Below, piece by piece: positions 51,005 to 59,822 of a DNA stretch of 64,000 bases. Both the position numbers and the translations under genes were made by a program. Origin of the DNA: Polyangiaceae bacterium (GTDB lineage Bacteria; Myxococcota_A; Polyangia; Polyangiales; Polyangiaceae); the NCBI GenBank assembly GCA_041389725.1, contig JAWKRG010000002.1, positions 310,001 to 374,000 on the forward strand, given 5' to 3'. The notes below the pieces were generated by a model, which saw only the letters and a program-made list of their open reading frames with translations, searched no databases and was not told the origin of the DNA. Numbering within the stretch: the stretch's first letter is position 1; every line of letters begins with the position of its first letter.

Positions 51005-51610
51005 ATGGACCTTCCCAGCATGCGGCGTTGGCTCGATCGTCTGCCAGGTGGCATCGACGCCCACCCGCAGTGCATGGTGAAGTCCGCGCCCTTCCGAGAC
51101 GCGGTAGAGAGCAAGCCGCTGGACGGCGTGATCGAGCAACTGCCTGCCCCGGTGGCCGAGCTGGTTCGCTACCCGCCACCCGTGTCCGCGTGGATCCCGG
51201 AAACCCACGCGCTGTGTGCCCTGATCGCAACCTTGGACGCACACTTCAGCTCGGACCCTGCGGGGAGAGAGGCGTACGAGCAGTGGGTCTACGATCGAAA
51301 TCGTAGACTGCTACTCAAGCCGCTCTATCGCGCGTTGTTCTTGTTGCTCACCCCCGACCGCTTGTTGCGAGGCATGGAGAGTCGGTGGGCTGCCTTTCGC
51401 AAGGGAACGAACCTGGTGCTACTCGAGCACGAGGGTTCGCACGCCAAGGCGCGAGTCGAGTTCCCCTATCATCTCTACGATGACACGGTCATCCTGGGCA
51501 TGACGGCCGCCTTCAGGGCCGCTGTCGAGGCAGCGGGCGCACGGCACACACAAATCCGCTGCCTGTCGCTCACCAGCGTGTCCGCCGACGTCGAGATGAA
51601 CTGGCGCTAG
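51005..51610 (+). CDS. TIGR02265/DUF2378-like protein (first of three)
   Basis: The 201-residue protein resembles the Myxococcales-restricted TIGR02265 family by its helical start, central segment (YEQWVYDRNRRLLLKPLYRA) and C-terminal beta part ending in a hydrophobic strand with W. A GAGGGGGC ribosome site precedes the ATG. The family, which is thought to be a small ligand-binding fold of unknown function, is expanded in Myxococcota. Two other genes in the window (57705-58280, 61542-62102) share this layout, so this is part of a lineage-specific family here. Confidence 0.6.
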   Translation: MDLPSMRRWLDRLPGGIDAHPQCMVKSAPFRDAVESKPLDGVIEQLPAPVAELVRYPPPVSAWIPETHALCALIATLDAHFSSDPAGREAYEQWVYDRNRRLLLKPLYRALFLLLTPDRLLRGMESRWAAFRKGTNLVLLEHEGSHAKARVEFPYHLYDDTVILGMTAAFRAAVEAAGARHTQIRCLSLTSVSADVEMNWR

Positions 51611-51693
51611 CTTCGTGTTGAACAGGTTTGGCAGGATCAGGTCCCGATCGCAATCGAGACGCTAGAGCCGCCCCGTCTCGCCACAGCAAAACG

Positions 51694-52563
51694 TCATCGC
51701 CGTGGAGGCGGGGCGAAGTCCGGCGGGGGCGGTGCGAAGCGTGAATCAGGAAATGCCTGGGGCGATACGACAGGCGGAGAAGGCCTCCACGGGCGGGGGA
51801 AGACGTCGATGCCTCGCGCTTGCAGTCCTTCTGCGTCGTCGTAGCGCATCAAGATCACCTGCGAAGGCGTGTTGCTGATGCGCACGAACCGCGTTTGGCT
51901 GACCTGACTGAAGCGATCTTCTCCCCACTGCGTTCCTAGCCCGCCGGGACGTGCCGAATCAGTGCTGCGGCTCGAGCGGCCGGGGGCCGCGCGCTTCGGT
52001 CGCGGTTGCGCTGCAGCCGAGGGGCGTTCGATGATCACCGGCTCGCGCTCGGCACGCTCGCGGAAGATCGCGACCCCGATGACGCCTACGTTTTGGGGCG
52101 TCCCCATCTGGGCCGAATAGCTGGTTTCGGGGTCACCGAAGCGGAACGCGGCAACATGGTCGAGACTCTGGCGGAAGCCATCGATGCGGGTGGTGCCGAA
52201 GGCCGGTACCACGTAGCCACGGTTGCGCACGAAATCGCCGCGGCGGCCGTTGATCACGTCGCGCCCATCCACCGTGACCACCGCCTCCACTCGCTGCGCG
52301 GTGGGGTTGCTGACCACGATCGAGTAGCGGTCGCCGTTGTCACCAAGCACGAAGGTCTGACCGCGGTGAGAGAAAGTCTGGAGCGCACGCCCCGAAGCAG
52401 ACTCGAGGTGGGCGCTGAACCGCGGCGAGGGCGGTGGCCGCCACACCCGCGGCGGCCGGGCGTCCGCGGAGCCCACCACCAGGCCGACACCGGCCATCAC
52501 CGCTAACCCACCGACAACCTTGATCAAACTACGCCGCGACGGGCGTGACTTCAGGCTGGTCAT
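51694..52563 (-). CDS. Tat-exported secreted protein of unknown function
   Basis: The protein is 289 residues from the ATG at 52563. It has a twin-arginine signal (SRRSLIK, then hydrophobic KVVGGLAVMAGVG) and a mature domain with a beta-rich middle (about residues 55-180: SHRGQTFVLGDNGDRYSIVV and so on) and a Pro/Arg-rich end. It resembles secreted myxobacterial proteins without a named family. Tat export implies folding or cofactor loading in the cytoplasm. It is divergent from the MopE-like gene, with a gap of 250 bases, and may be functionally linked to it. Confidence 0.75.
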   Translation of the reverse strand: MTSLKSRPSRRSLIKVVGGLAVMAGVGLVVGSADARPPRVWRPPPSPRFSAHLESASGRALQTFSHRGQTFVLGDNGDRYSIVVSNPTAQRVEAVVTVDGRDVINGRRGDFVRNRGYVVPAFGTTRIDGFRQSLDHVAAFRFGDPETSYSAQMGTPQNVGVIGVAIFRERAEREPVIIERPSAAAQPRPKRAAPGRSSRSTDSARPGGLGTQWGEDRFSQVSQTRFVRISNTPSQVILMRYDDAEGLQARGIDVFPRPWRPSPPVVSPQAFPDSRFAPPPPDFAPPPRR

Positions 52564-52813
52564 GGCGATCCTACGCACGAGCCCAGCCAAAGTGCTGCCA
52601 CCGACGGGAAAAAGGCCAGGCCCAAGAAGCGACGCAAGCGACGCAACGGAGCAGGCCGCGCGCCGCGCCCAAGCGCACGAAGGCGGCGCGGTTGCAGTTG
52701 CGCTTCATCACCTTGGAGCCCCCTAGGCAGTTTGGGGCCTCATGAGCTACTGCCCCGGCGCTGCAGGCCCGCGACTTGCCGCCCCGCCAGCGCAGTGCGA
52801 CCCTTCTTTCACC

Positions 52814-53956
52814 ATGAAGACGGCCTTGCGACGGTTCGTTGTTCCTAGCGTAGTGTTCATCGCCCTCGCGTGCTCCGCGGCGGGTGAGAACGGCGATGGT
52901 TCCGGGGGCAACGGTGGGACCGCCGCGGGCGGAACCGGCAGCGGGGGAAGCGCGGGCATGGGCGCAGCCGGGACGAGCGGCGCGGGCGCAGGCGGAACCG
53001 ACGCCGGTGACGCAAGTAGTGGAGGCACTGCAGGCGCGGGCAATGACACCTGTGGAGATGGCCAGGACAATGATGGCAACGGCTTGGTCGACGAGGGCTG
53101 CCCGTGCGCGCAGGGCGCCGAGCAAGGCTGCTGGAGCGGCCCCGCCGAGCGCCGCAACCAGGGCGCCTGCAAAGACGGCAAGCAGGCCTGTCAGCTGTTC
53201 GGCGAGTTCTACGCTTGGGGGCAGTGCGTGGGCGAAGTCCTGCCCTCACCCGAAGTGGACGGCAACGCTGTGGACGAGGACTGCGACGGGCAATCCACGG
53301 GTTCGTGCGTGCCCCTCGCAACCTATGAAGACTGCTACAGCGGAAAAGACGACGACTGTGACGGTTTGGTGAACTGCGCGGATCCGGACTGCTCGACCAT
53401 CTGCACATGCGATCCCGAGCAGTGCGACGACGGCAAGGACAACGATTGTGACGGGCAGATCGACTGCAAGGACTCCGACTGCGTGAGCGCGACCGCCTGC
53501 AAACCTGTCTCGGGCTGCACGCCACAGTTTCCGTTCTTCTACGAGATCTTGTGCGGCGACAACGTGGACAACGACTGCGACGGCAAGGTCGACTGCGCCG
53601 ACCCGGACTGCATTCGGCCTGGCGACTGCGGCTGTGCCCAGGAAGAAACCGCCTGCAACGATGGCAAGGACGAAGACTGCGACAAGAGCACCGACTGCGC
53701 CGATCGGGACTGCCAGAAGTGCGCCCCGGGTAGTGAGCGCTGGTGCGATGACCCGCAGTACTGTCATTGGGGCAAGCAGAAGTGCGGCAGCGACGGCAAA
53801 TGGGGCCAGTGCGTCGAGGTGACGACACCGCCCGCAGGCTGCGCCGGCTCCCTATACAGCGCGGACTGCTGCGTGAAAGCGGGACAGTGCTGCCAGAACT
53901 ACCCGAAGGATGACTCGTCCATCGGTCAGTGCAGTACGATCGTTTCCTGCAAGTGA
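52814..53956 (+). CDS. MopE-like metal-binding-repeat lipoprotein
   Basis: The 380-residue protein starts at the ATG at 52814. It has a signal peptide, lipobox IALACS, a Gly/Ala/Thr spacer of about 60 residues, and then at least five copies of a CxDGxDNDCDG-type repeat (CGDGQDNDGNG, CYSGKDDDCDG, CDDGKDNDCDG, CGDNVDNDCDG, CNDGKDEDCD). These repeats match the putative metal-binding motif (MopE/MXA family), which binds copper in Methylococcus MopE. It heads a three-gene unit whose next starts overlap its stop (GTGA), so it is likely part of an outer-surface metal or electron-transfer system. Confidence 0.85.
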   Translation: MKTALRRFVVPSVVFIALACSAAGENGDGSGGNGGTAAGGTGSGGSAGMGAAGTSGAGAGGTDAGDASSGGTAGAGNDTCGDGQDNDGNGLVDEGCPCAQGAEQGCWSGPAERRNQGACKDGKQACQLFGEFYAWGQCVGEVLPSPEVDGNAVDEDCDGQSTGSCVPLATYEDCYSGKDDDCDGLVNCADPDCSTICTCDPEQCDDGKDNDCDGQIDCKDSDCVSATACKPVSGCTPQFPFFYEILCGDNVDNDCDGKVDCADPDCIRPGDCGCAQEETACNDGKDEDCDKSTDCADRDCQKCAPGSERWCDDPQYCHWGKQKCGSDGKWGQCVEVTTPPAGCAGSLYSADCCVKAGQCCQNYPKDDSSIGQCSTIVSCK

Positions 53957-54720
53957 GGCGAGCTGCACGCGAGTTGTTTTGGTGCTGGGTCTGCACCGGC
54001 GCCCTATCTTGCGAGCGCGCCGAGTCAGACCAGCCGCGGATCAGCTCGCTGAGAGTGGGGGTGGCGTGGAGCGCGCCGGCCCCCAAGGACGTGGGCAGCC
54101 TATGTCTCGACGTGCTCGACACGCGAGCCTGTTGGCAAGGAAACGCCGCCGGAAACGTGCGACGAGTGCCGCGCCCACTGCCGAACCACTTCACGAGCCA
54201 GGGCTATCGCTGCGCTGGCGGTGGCGAGTCGCGCACATGCCGGGAGCGGCGTCAGGGGGCAGATGCCTTCGCTTGCCACGGCGATGTCTGCACGCAGCGC
54301 TACCCATGCATGCCCGATGACGGCGAGTGGGAGTGCGCGGATCACGACGGCGCGGCGGTGTGTCGCAAGCTCGCGGGCGCGGCGGGGATAGTCGAGGGGC
54401 CTGCGGATCCAAGCTGGGTCTGCGGTGTGAGGAACGGCAAAGCCGCCGAGAAGATCTGTGTCGATCTCTCGCCTGACCGACCCCGCGACGGCGACTACAT
54501 TTGCCGCTTCCAGTACGAACCGTCGCGCCCACGGCGCTCGTGCCGCCGTGGACAGGACGCGGTGCTCGGCCGGGATTGCGCCGCCGGCTGTCCGGCGGGG
54601 AGCACGTGCGTCGGTGAGCGTTGTCTGCCCCTGATGCCGGCCCCAAACTGCTATCTCGACGCGGACTGCACCGACAAGGACAAGTGCCTACACGGCACAT
54701 GTAGGAGTGCCGCGCCATGA
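53953..54720 (+). CDS. Cys-rich lipoprotein coupled to MopE-like and cytochrome genes
   Basis: The protein is 255 residues from the GTG at 53953, which overlaps the stop of the MopE-like gene. The N-terminus has a short hydrophobic signal and a lipobox GALSC. The mature part has about 24 Cys in pairs spaced like disulphide-rich or EGF-like domains, plus Asp/Glu clusters. I find no named family. It may be a scaffold linking the MopE-like and multihaem proteins at the surface. Its stop overlaps the cytochrome ATG (ATGA), which suggests balanced production. Confidence 0.75.
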   Translation: MRRAARELFWCWVCTGALSCERAESDQPRISSLRVGVAWSAPAPKDVGSLCLDVLDTRACWQGNAAGNVRRVPRPLPNHFTSQGYRCAGGGESRTCRERRQGADAFACHGDVCTQRYPCMPDDGEWECADHDGAAVCRKLAGAAGIVEGPADPSWVCGVRNGKAAEKICVDLSPDRPRDGDYICRFQYEPSRPRRSCRRGQDAVLGRDCAAGCPAGSTCVGERCLPLMPAPNCYLDADCTDKDKCLHGTCRSAAP

Positions 54721-56633
54721 AGGCTTCATGCGCTCTGCTGCTCCTCGCCCTCGCCTGCTCGGCACGAGGCTCGAGCGAAGCTGAACACATTCACGTGCTG
54801 CTGACGCCCCAACCTGGCTCGACCCTAGACCCGCATTCGGTGCACGCACGACCCGAATCGGCTGTGAGCGCGATCTCTGACGACGGCAAGGGCGTCCTGA
54901 TCGAGGTGAAGGCGGGCACGCGAACCCTGGAGGTCGACATCGACGGTGCGTGCCCACTGCAGCTGCCGCTCTCGGACGCCCGACCTGGAGAGCGCCGAGA
55001 GTTCGACGTTTTGCCGTGGCTTCGGGCCGAGGGCGGCGACCTTGCCCAGTTGGGTTTCGATGCGCCCTTCGTGGTCACCTTGGTGCCCGGATGTCGCGAA
55101 GCGTTGCGGTCGCGAATCAGCTGGAAACAAGTTGGCGGAGAACCCGTGCAGCTGTCGCCGAGCAAGGACGGCCTGGTACTGCGGGGGCGAACGACGTCAT
55201 TCGGCGGAAGCGCCCCGTGGGGCGTAGTGCCCGTGTCCGCTCGCACCCAGGGCAAGTTCGAACTCAGCGCCACGACAGAGAAGTTCTCGCTGCGCGTACG
55301 CGGCGCCGCAGCCGCGCGCTCGGGTGGGCTGCCGAGCGTACCGGTCTCCCAAAAGATCCTGCTTGGCGGCTCGGGGTGGCGCATCGACTCGCCAGCGCCC
55401 GGCGGCGTGGGCAGATTGACCGACCGCGGCAGCCAAACCTGGTTCCAACCCGACGCGCGCGGACGCTGGACGCTGAAGGATGGTCAGGGGCGAGTGCTGT
55501 CTCTCGCGGCGGGCAGCCACAGCGAGACCCCGCTGGACTGCGGCCGCAGTGACTGCCACGCCAAAGAGTCCGAAGCGGTGCTGACCTCGGCGATGACGTC
55601 GGTCCTCGTGCGCGGTCTGAGTGGGAAGATCCCAGGGTACGATCCCGACTGCGCCCTGGCGTGCCACGCCGTCGGCGAGCCCGGACTCGCAGACGGAGGG
55701 TTTGTCGCGGTCGCACGCGACTTCGGAATGACGAAGTGGAACGTACACGATGGCGCTTGGGACGAGCTACCTCGGGCGTTGCGACGCCTAGGCGGCGTGA
55801 CCTGCACCGCCTGCCACGGGCCGGGCGCGATCCCCGAACCGAGCGCCCGCTGGGCCATTCTGCGCAGCGACGTGTGTGCAACTTGTCACGACGCCCCACC
55901 GCGCTACTCGCACATGGTGCGCTGGCAAGCAACGCGCATGTCGCGCGCAGATCGCGACGCACGCACACGCTCAGATACCGCGTGCCGTGGCTGCCACACT
56001 AGCTCAGGCTTCCTGGCGCGTCTGGGCGCGCGTGCAGACCTCGAGGAAGGCGCTCGCGAGCTCGAGTTAGGCATTGGCTGCGTCGCGTGCCATGCGCCAC
56101 ACGCCAAGGAATTCGACCCGCGACTGGTACGACGGGTAGACCTCCCCAAGGACCTGACACTGCCGGAAAGCGCGCGAAAGAGCCGGATCTGCGTTGGATG
56201 CCACGGCATGCGGGAGGCGTCGGAAGCGCTACTGATGTTTCCGAAGAGCGATCTGGGTGCCCACGCGAAGCTCCCTGGTGGTTGCCTCGGGTGTCATGGG
56301 GGTTCGACGAACAGCCCCGACGTGCGCGGCGCTAGCCACGACTTCGGCGTAGACCGCCACCTGTGCACACGCGGATGTCACGAGGATGGCAAGCTGGAAG
56401 CGGACGTCAGCATCGCGAGTCGCGCGCTGGGCATGCTACGACGACTGGGCGTGAGCGCCACGCCAGCCCCCGCGCACGCAAGGCCTCTGCCGAGTCAAAG
56501 TGACTCGAAGCAAGGCCTGGCGCTCGAGCTCGTCCTGACCGTGGCAAGCGATCCGCAGGCCGCGATCCACGATGCCAAGCGAGCCCGAGCACTGCTCGAT
56601 CGCGCAGAGGCATTGCTCGGCGACGGCAAATAG
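54717..56633 (+). CDS. Multihaem c-type cytochrome lipoprotein
   Basis: The 638-residue protein has a signal with lipobox LALAC and a soluble N-terminal beta domain (about 1-265). Haem-like motifs from about residue 274 to 550 are: CGRSDCH (spaced CX4CH), CALACH (CX3CH), CTACH, CATCH, CRGCH, CVACH, CVGCH, CLGCH and CTRGCH (CX3CH). Six are classical CxxCH and three use longer spacing. Extra His residues suitable as distal ligands are common. Surface electron transfer is likely. The ATG overlaps the preceding TGA. Confidence 0.88.
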   Translation: MKASCALLLLALACSARGSSEAEHIHVLLTPQPGSTLDPHSVHARPESAVSAISDDGKGVLIEVKAGTRTLEVDIDGACPLQLPLSDARPGERREFDVLPWLRAEGGDLAQLGFDAPFVVTLVPGCREALRSRISWKQVGGEPVQLSPSKDGLVLRGRTTSFGGSAPWGVVPVSARTQGKFELSATTEKFSLRVRGAAAARSGGLPSVPVSQKILLGGSGWRIDSPAPGGVGRLTDRGSQTWFQPDARGRWTLKDGQGRVLSLAAGSHSETPLDCGRSDCHAKESEAVLTSAMTSVLVRGLSGKIPGYDPDCALACHAVGEPGLADGGFVAVARDFGMTKWNVHDGAWDELPRALRRLGGVTCTACHGPGAIPEPSARWAILRSDVCATCHDAPPRYSHMVRWQATRMSRADRDARTRSDTACRGCHTSSGFLARLGARADLEEGARELELGIGCVACHAPHAKEFDPRLVRRVDLPKDLTLPESARKSRICVGCHGMREASEALLMFPKSDLGAHAKLPGGCLGCHGGSTNSPDVRGASHDFGVDRHLCTRGCHEDGKLEADVSIASRALGMLRRLGVSATPAPAHARPLPSQSDSKQGLALELVLTVASDPQAAIHDAKRARALLDRAEALLGDGK

Positions 56634-56640
56634 GTCGCGC

Positions 56641-57699
56641 TCAGCGCACGGCCCATACGGAAAGACGGCCTTCGCGCTCGGCGACGGCGAGGGTGGCGAA
56701 GTTCTCGTCAATCGCGACGTCCTCCACTTTGCCGCGCGCATCCAGCGCAACGCGTCGACTGCCGCCAATTTCGGCCAAGTGCAGGCCGTCACTCCCTCCG
56801 CGAACCAGCCATTTGGCGTCCGGCGAGAACAGGATCTGTTTGGTCCACTCGCCGCCCTGTAGCTTGGCGTAGGGCGCGGTCGCCTCCGTCAGGCGCCACA
56901 GGCTCGTCGTGTGGCGCGCGCCTTCCTCTGCCAGGAGCTGCCCCGACGGATCGAAGGCCAAGGCATCGCTCTCGGCTTCTTGTCGCACCAACTTGTGGAA
57001 TTGATCCGGCGCGCTCAGCTCCCACCACCACACCGAGCCCTGCACCCATGCCACCGCGAGTCGCTTCCCGTCTGCGGACAGAGCCAGACTCTTCACGTCG
57101 ATGGGCGGCCCCGGCACTGGGACTTCCGTCGTCTTGCCCTGCTCCAGATCGTAGACGCGAACCACGCCATCGTGATGCCCCAGCGCGAGCCGCGCGCCCG
57201 CGAAGGCAGCGGCGGTGACGGTCTCTTTGTCGATCGCGGGCGGAGCGACGGGAGCGAGGCGATCCGCGGCGTAGCTGACCAGCTGATCGGTACAAACCAA
57301 GTGCAACTTCGCGCCGACGAAGGCGAGGCCGGTGTGCACGACTTCCGTGCATGGGCGCGCTTCGCCGAGCAGTTTGCCGGTGCCCAGGTCGTACAGCGCC
57401 ACGTGCGTCTTGCTGGCGTAGGCCACGCGACCGTGCCGCCGGCTGACTGCGACGGCGCGACCGTAGCCACCCGCAGCGGCCTCCCAGACCTGGCGTACGC
57501 GCTCGGCTGTGGCGCCGCTGATTGCTGCCGGCTTCGCGGCGCCCGGAGTCCGCTTGGACGGCACCGCCGCCGGCTTGGCGACGCCTCCGCTGCCGCATGC
57601 CATCCCGCAAGCCAGGCCAAGCCAGCTCAGGGGCAGGAACGAGTGTGGCGAACGTCGACTGCGCGCACTGCTGCCAGATGACCTCTCGAGTCGCCGCAT
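56641..57699 (-). CDS. WD40-like beta-propeller lipoprotein
   Basis: The protein is 352 residues from the ATG at 57699. It has a basic N-terminus and a hydrophobic segment, then a lipobox (LGLAC or GMAC, just after), and a Pro/Ala spacer. The domain has six or seven blades with recurrent GKLLGEAR, DLGTGK, DGVVRVYDLEQGK, SADGKRLAVAW and similar WD40-like strands. It may be a protein-binding surface receptor. The start is five bases after the TIGR02265-like stop, so it is cotranscribed with it. Confidence 0.8.
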   Translation of the reverse strand: MRRLERSSGSSARSRRSPHSFLPLSWLGLACGMACGSGGVAKPAAVPSKRTPGAAKPAAISGATAERVRQVWEAAAGGYGRAVAVSRRHGRVAYASKTHVALYDLGTGKLLGEARPCTEVVHTGLAFVGAKLHLVCTDQLVSYAADRLAPVAPPAIDKETVTAAAFAGARLALGHHDGVVRVYDLEQGKTTEVPVPGPPIDVKSLALSADGKRLAVAWVQGSVWWWELSAPDQFHKLVRQEAESDALAFDPSGQLLAEEGARHTTSLWRLTEATAPYAKLQGGEWTKQILFSPDAKWLVRGGSDGLHLAEIGGSRRVALDARGKVEDVAIDENFATLAVAEREGRLSVWAVR

Positions 57700-57704
57700 G
57701 CCTT

Positions 57705-58280
57705 CTATCCTTCCCGCAGACTCCACTCGCAGACGAACTCGTGAAAGCGTCCGCCTCGCGACATGCACTCCGACTCACAGGCCCCGGGCAGCACGTCGAC
57801 CCCAACGACGTCCATGGCAGCGATCATCCATCCCTCCATCATGCGGCAGTGTGCGGGTGCCATTTCGGGGAACTCGTGAATGCGCAGAACCGTGCGCTGC
57901 GGCGAAGTGTCGACCGCTTCCATGTGCCCGCCGCCATCGACGTACATGCCCCAGATGGCGGTGCAAGCTTCGATCATCTTCTCTGGCGAGGGGCGCACCG
58001 TGTACACCTTGAACACTGTCTCGAGATCGTGTCGTGCTGCCACGCCGCCGAACTGCCGGCAGTAGTCGAGGTCTCCCCGCCCCAGGACGCGATCCATGGC
58101 CACCAGAAAATCCGTGAAAGCTCGATAGGGTTGAAGCCCGAGGCCATTGATTCGCTTGGCAAAGGTCTTTGCCACCACCGGCCCGGCATCGTCCACGACG
58201 CGCGCCAGAAGCTCCTCGCCCCCCGTCTGCTTGATGTAGCGGACGGCACCCAGGAAGGCCATGCCGCGAATGGATGCCAT
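57705..58280 (-). CDS. TIGR02265/DUF2378-like protein (second of three)
   Basis: The 191-residue protein starts with a helical segment (IRGMAFLGAVRYIKQTGGEELL), followed by the long central helix and the C-terminal beta part (GACESECMSRGGRFHEF). Two Cys near the end could bind metal or form a disulphide. Layout is like the other two paralogues in the window. It is placed five bases before the propeller lipoprotein gene on the same strand. Confidence 0.6.
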   Translation of the reverse strand: MASIRGMAFLGAVRYIKQTGGEELLARVVDDAGPVVAKTFAKRINGLGLQPYRAFTDFLVAMDRVLGRGDLDYCRQFGGVAARHDLETVFKVYTVRPSPEKMIEACTAIWGMYVDGGGHMEAVDTSPQRTVLRIHEFPEMAPAHCRMMEGWMIAAMDVVGVDVLPGACESECMSRGGRFHEFVCEWSLREG

Positions 58281-58323
58281 GTCCGGGCCAGTCTAGATCA
58301 CAGTGCTCGCTTGATGCGAGCGC

Positions 58324-59652
58324 TCACATTCCACGAGCCAGGGTGACCAGGGCCAGCAGCGAAAACCCCAACAACACGCAGCTCAAGGCGGTGAGCACGA
58401 CCCAGGGCCACAGCGACTTGCTGGTGAGCTTGTCCTGCTCTTCTTGGGTGCTCCCGGCAGCGATCAGGTGATGAGTCAGGATGCGGGCGGCGCGGCGGTT
58501 GTCGATGGCCATCAAGGCAATGGCCAGCACCGCCGCGCCGACCACGAAGATGCCCGCAAGCCATCGCGCCTTGCTCAGTCGGCGCCGCTCCTCGCGAAAG
58601 CGAGCCCCGTGATTGTCGAGCAGCAAGATGTCCGGAATGGCCAGCGTACGCGCCGGGCGCGTCGTGGAGGCTCGAAGCAGCGGCCAGCCAACCGTACCGG
58701 GCGTGAAGTGATCCGCCTCGCTGGAGACCATGCACCAGGCGGGCCCCGACGCGGGAAGATCGATCTTCCACAGGCCAACTGCTCCGCCGCGTCCGTCGGG
58801 TTCGAGGCGGAGCGCCGAGTTGGCAAGTCGCTTGTCTTCGCCGAGCAGCGTGACGTACGCCACCTCGCGCTCGATGGGCGACGCGACTCGGATGCCTTCC
58901 GCAGTGAGGCGCGCATCCATTGCCCCGGGAACGACGGGCAACGCCCCCCAGAAGGAGCCTTCGCGCTGTTCGTGACGCGCTTCGACTCGCACCACGATTG
59001 CGTGCTGGTTCACCTCGATCCGGAGGCGGGCTCGTCCCATGCCGTCGGTGGTTGCGCGCGCGGACTTGGTGTCGTCGCTGACCAGATTCACGACCGCACC
59101 CTGAACGGGCCCCCGGGCGTCGCGCACATCGACTACCAGCCAGTCGGCGAAGGGAACCGCCACACTGCCACGTTCAGGCCCCACGTTGACCTGCAACTCT
59201 CCGCGTTTGGTCCCGTCGAGGAAGCCGCCTCTCCCCCGCGCGAGTCTGAGCCAGTCGGCAGTTGACAGGGAGACGCGACCTTCGGCCAAGACTCGCTTGC
59301 CTTCGCGTACGGCGATCTCGACGGGGCCGCCACCGTTCTGGAGCTTCAGATTGGGAAAGGCGTGGCCCTGCGCGTCGGTCTGCACCTCGAGGGCTGCGCT
59401 GTTTCCTGCTTGCGTGGACGCCTGCACGCGAACCGTCAGGTTGGGCACTGGAACTTCGGCCTCGCCGAGGCGATCCGTCACAGCGACGTGCAAGGGCAGC
59501 CGCTGGATGTTTTCGGTCGGACCTAGCGCCACGGTCGCCACGCGAAACGGACGCTCGGCGCCAGGACCCAAGATGGCGAACGCAACGACCGCGACGGAGA
59601 TCATCGGCAGCGCGTACAGGACGGCGTGGAGGCGGCGAGGCCCGGCAGACAT
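58324..59652 (-). CDS. Membrane-anchored Ig-like-domain protein
   Basis: The 442-residue protein has one N-terminal TM helix (about 12-32), a large extracytoplasmic region with at least one carboxypeptidase-regulatory or Ig-like beta-sandwich (about 45-235, with ALEVQTDAQGHAFPNL and TDGMGRARLRIEV patterns), and two C-terminal TM helices (about 378-398, 415-438). Function is unknown. It may help secretion or surface assembly. It lies 43 bases upstream of the TIGR02265-like gene on the same strand, and a 6-bp inverted repeat lies in the divergent region behind it. Confidence 0.72.
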   Translation of the reverse strand: MSAGPRRLHAVLYALPMISVAVVAFAILGPGAERPFRVATVALGPTENIQRLPLHVAVTDRLGEAEVPVPNLTVRVQASTQAGNSAALEVQTDAQGHAFPNLKLQNGGGPVEIAVREGKRVLAEGRVSLSTADWLRLARGRGGFLDGTKRGELQVNVGPERGSVAVPFADWLVVDVRDARGPVQGAVVNLVSDDTKSARATTDGMGRARLRIEVNQHAIVVRVEARHEQREGSFWGALPVVPGAMDARLTAEGIRVASPIEREVAYVTLLGEDKRLANSALRLEPDGRGGAVGLWKIDLPASGPAWCMVSSEADHFTPGTVGWPLLRASTTRPARTLAIPDILLLDNHGARFREERRRLSKARWLAGIFVVGAAVLAIALMAIDNRRAARILTHHLIAAGSTQEEQDKLTSKSLWPWVVLTALSCVLLGFSLLALVTLARGM

Positions 59653-59740
59653 CTGACTCCAGTTGTATCCGAACCCGCCCGAAGGTGCGCTCTGGCGCCT
59701 GTCCCCGCCGCTGACACTAGTCGCGTAATGACCTGAAATC

Positions 59741-59756
59741 CTTGAAGTTGTTCAAG
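59741..59756. promoter_or_regulatory. Inverted repeat in the divergent region before the Zn-ribbon gene
   Basis: CTTGAA (59741-59746) and TTCAAG (59751-59756) form a perfect 6-bp inverted repeat with a 4-base spacer, 67 bases before the Zn-ribbon gene and 90 bases behind the divergent Ig-like gene. It is a candidate operator for either promoter. Confidence 0.35.
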
Positions 59757-59822
59757 TGCGCGGCCCGCCGGCGCGGCTTTCGATACCAAGCGAACGGGTT
59801 TTGACTAACGTCCACGGCGCCG

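Noticed and set aside
52857..54194. 445-codon frame opposite the MopE-like gene
   Set aside because: Arg/Ser/Cys-rich shadow made by the Asp/Gly/Cys repeats on the other strand.
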